From contig JAAOZZ010000134.1 of assembly GCA_012274175.1 (NCBI GenBank), positions 1 through 6,677 on the forward strand: a stretch of 6,677 nucleotides of DNA, in the 5' to 3' direction. Below the pieces are notes generated by a model. It made no database searches and had not been told where the DNA came from. It was given only the letters and a program-made list of their open reading frames with translations. Shown here piece after piece: positions 6,543-6,677 of the stretch (position 1 is the first letter of the stretch; the number at the start of each line of letters is the position of its first letter). This stretch comes from Betaproteobacteria bacterium. Lineage in GTDB: Bacteria; Pseudomonadota; Gammaproteobacteria; Burkholderiales; Usitatibacteraceae. Both the position numbers and the translations under genes were made by a program.

Positions 6543-6633
6543 CCCCGCCCCAGGCGCCCGCGCCCATCGCGCGCCGCCGCGGGGACCCCGACGAACGCCA
6601 TCGAGGACCGCAGCCGATGATCCCATCCTCCCC

Positions 6634-6677
6634 ATGAAGACGCTCGACGTGAAGATCGTGGACGAGCGCATCCGGGA
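6634..6677 (+). CDS. dut: dUTP diphosphatase, 5' end only
   Basis: Only the first 14 codons are present: [14 protein letters not shown]. This N-terminus closely resembles proteobacterial dUTPase, which hydrolyses dUTP to dUMP and pyrophosphate to keep uracil out of DNA and to supply thymidylate synthesis. The position directly after coaBC matches the conserved coaBC-dut order. No in-frame upstream start exists nearby. No Shine-Dalgarno sequence directly precedes this ATG (CATCCTCCCC precedes it). The catalytic motifs lie outside the window, so the call rests on a short stretch plus gene order. Confidence 0.85.
   Translation, partial: MKTLDVKIVDERIR

Noticed and set aside
6543..6633. Terminator or second promoter between coaBC and dut
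   Set aside because: The interval is GC-rich with no stem followed by a T-run and no convincing -10/-35 pair.
5286..6671. Long - strand open frame extending radC upstream, antisense to coaBC
   Set aside because: The extension is Arg/Gly/His-rich with no domain and mirrors coaBC codon bias. RadC family length and N-terminus place the start at 5285-5291.

Overview
The window is GC-rich and looks like ordinary chromosome from a betaproteobacterium. Three things point there: the order dut-coaBC-radC-rpmB-rpmG (known from beta- and gammaproteobacteria, including E. coli), a membrane fatty-acid desaturase of the type common in Burkholderiales next to rpmG, and a secreted protein with DUF5648-type repeats, which are frequent in betaproteobacteria. 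The species cannot be named from the sequence. There are no rRNA or tRNA genes, CRISPR arrays, insertion sequences or phage genes.

Layout. Positions 3-1214 (+) hold the 3' part of an MscS-family mechanosensitive channel gene that is open at the left edge. A 131-nt gap follows, with a possible -10 box and a strong inverted repeat in the probable leader. Then comes a three-histidine-box fatty-acid desaturase (1346-2515, +). A near-perfect bidirectional terminator (2534-2563) separates it from the convergent pair rpmB-rpmG (3006-2600, -). Divergent from rpmB, across 84 nt, is a 507-residue exported protein (3091-4614, +). It has three DUF5648-like repeats and a large C-terminal domain I cannot assign. 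Its stop codon interlocks with that of the convergent radC (5285-4611, -). Divergent from radC by about 30 nt is coaBC (5316-6542, +), probably translated from a leaderless or nearly leaderless mRNA. The start of dut (6634 onward, +) runs off the right edge.

How the genes fit together. Most are housekeeping functions: translation (L28, L33), coenzyme A synthesis (CoaBC), dUTP removal (Dut), membrane lipid adjustment (desaturase) and osmotic protection (MscS-like). No shared pathway is implied; the coaBC-radC-rpmB-rpmG neighbourhood is a conserved chromosomal arrangement. The accessory element is the exported DUF5648 protein gene, which sits between radC and rpmB on the opposite strand to both and splits a normally contiguous block. 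It is the most novel item here. I see no evidence for a new multi-gene system.
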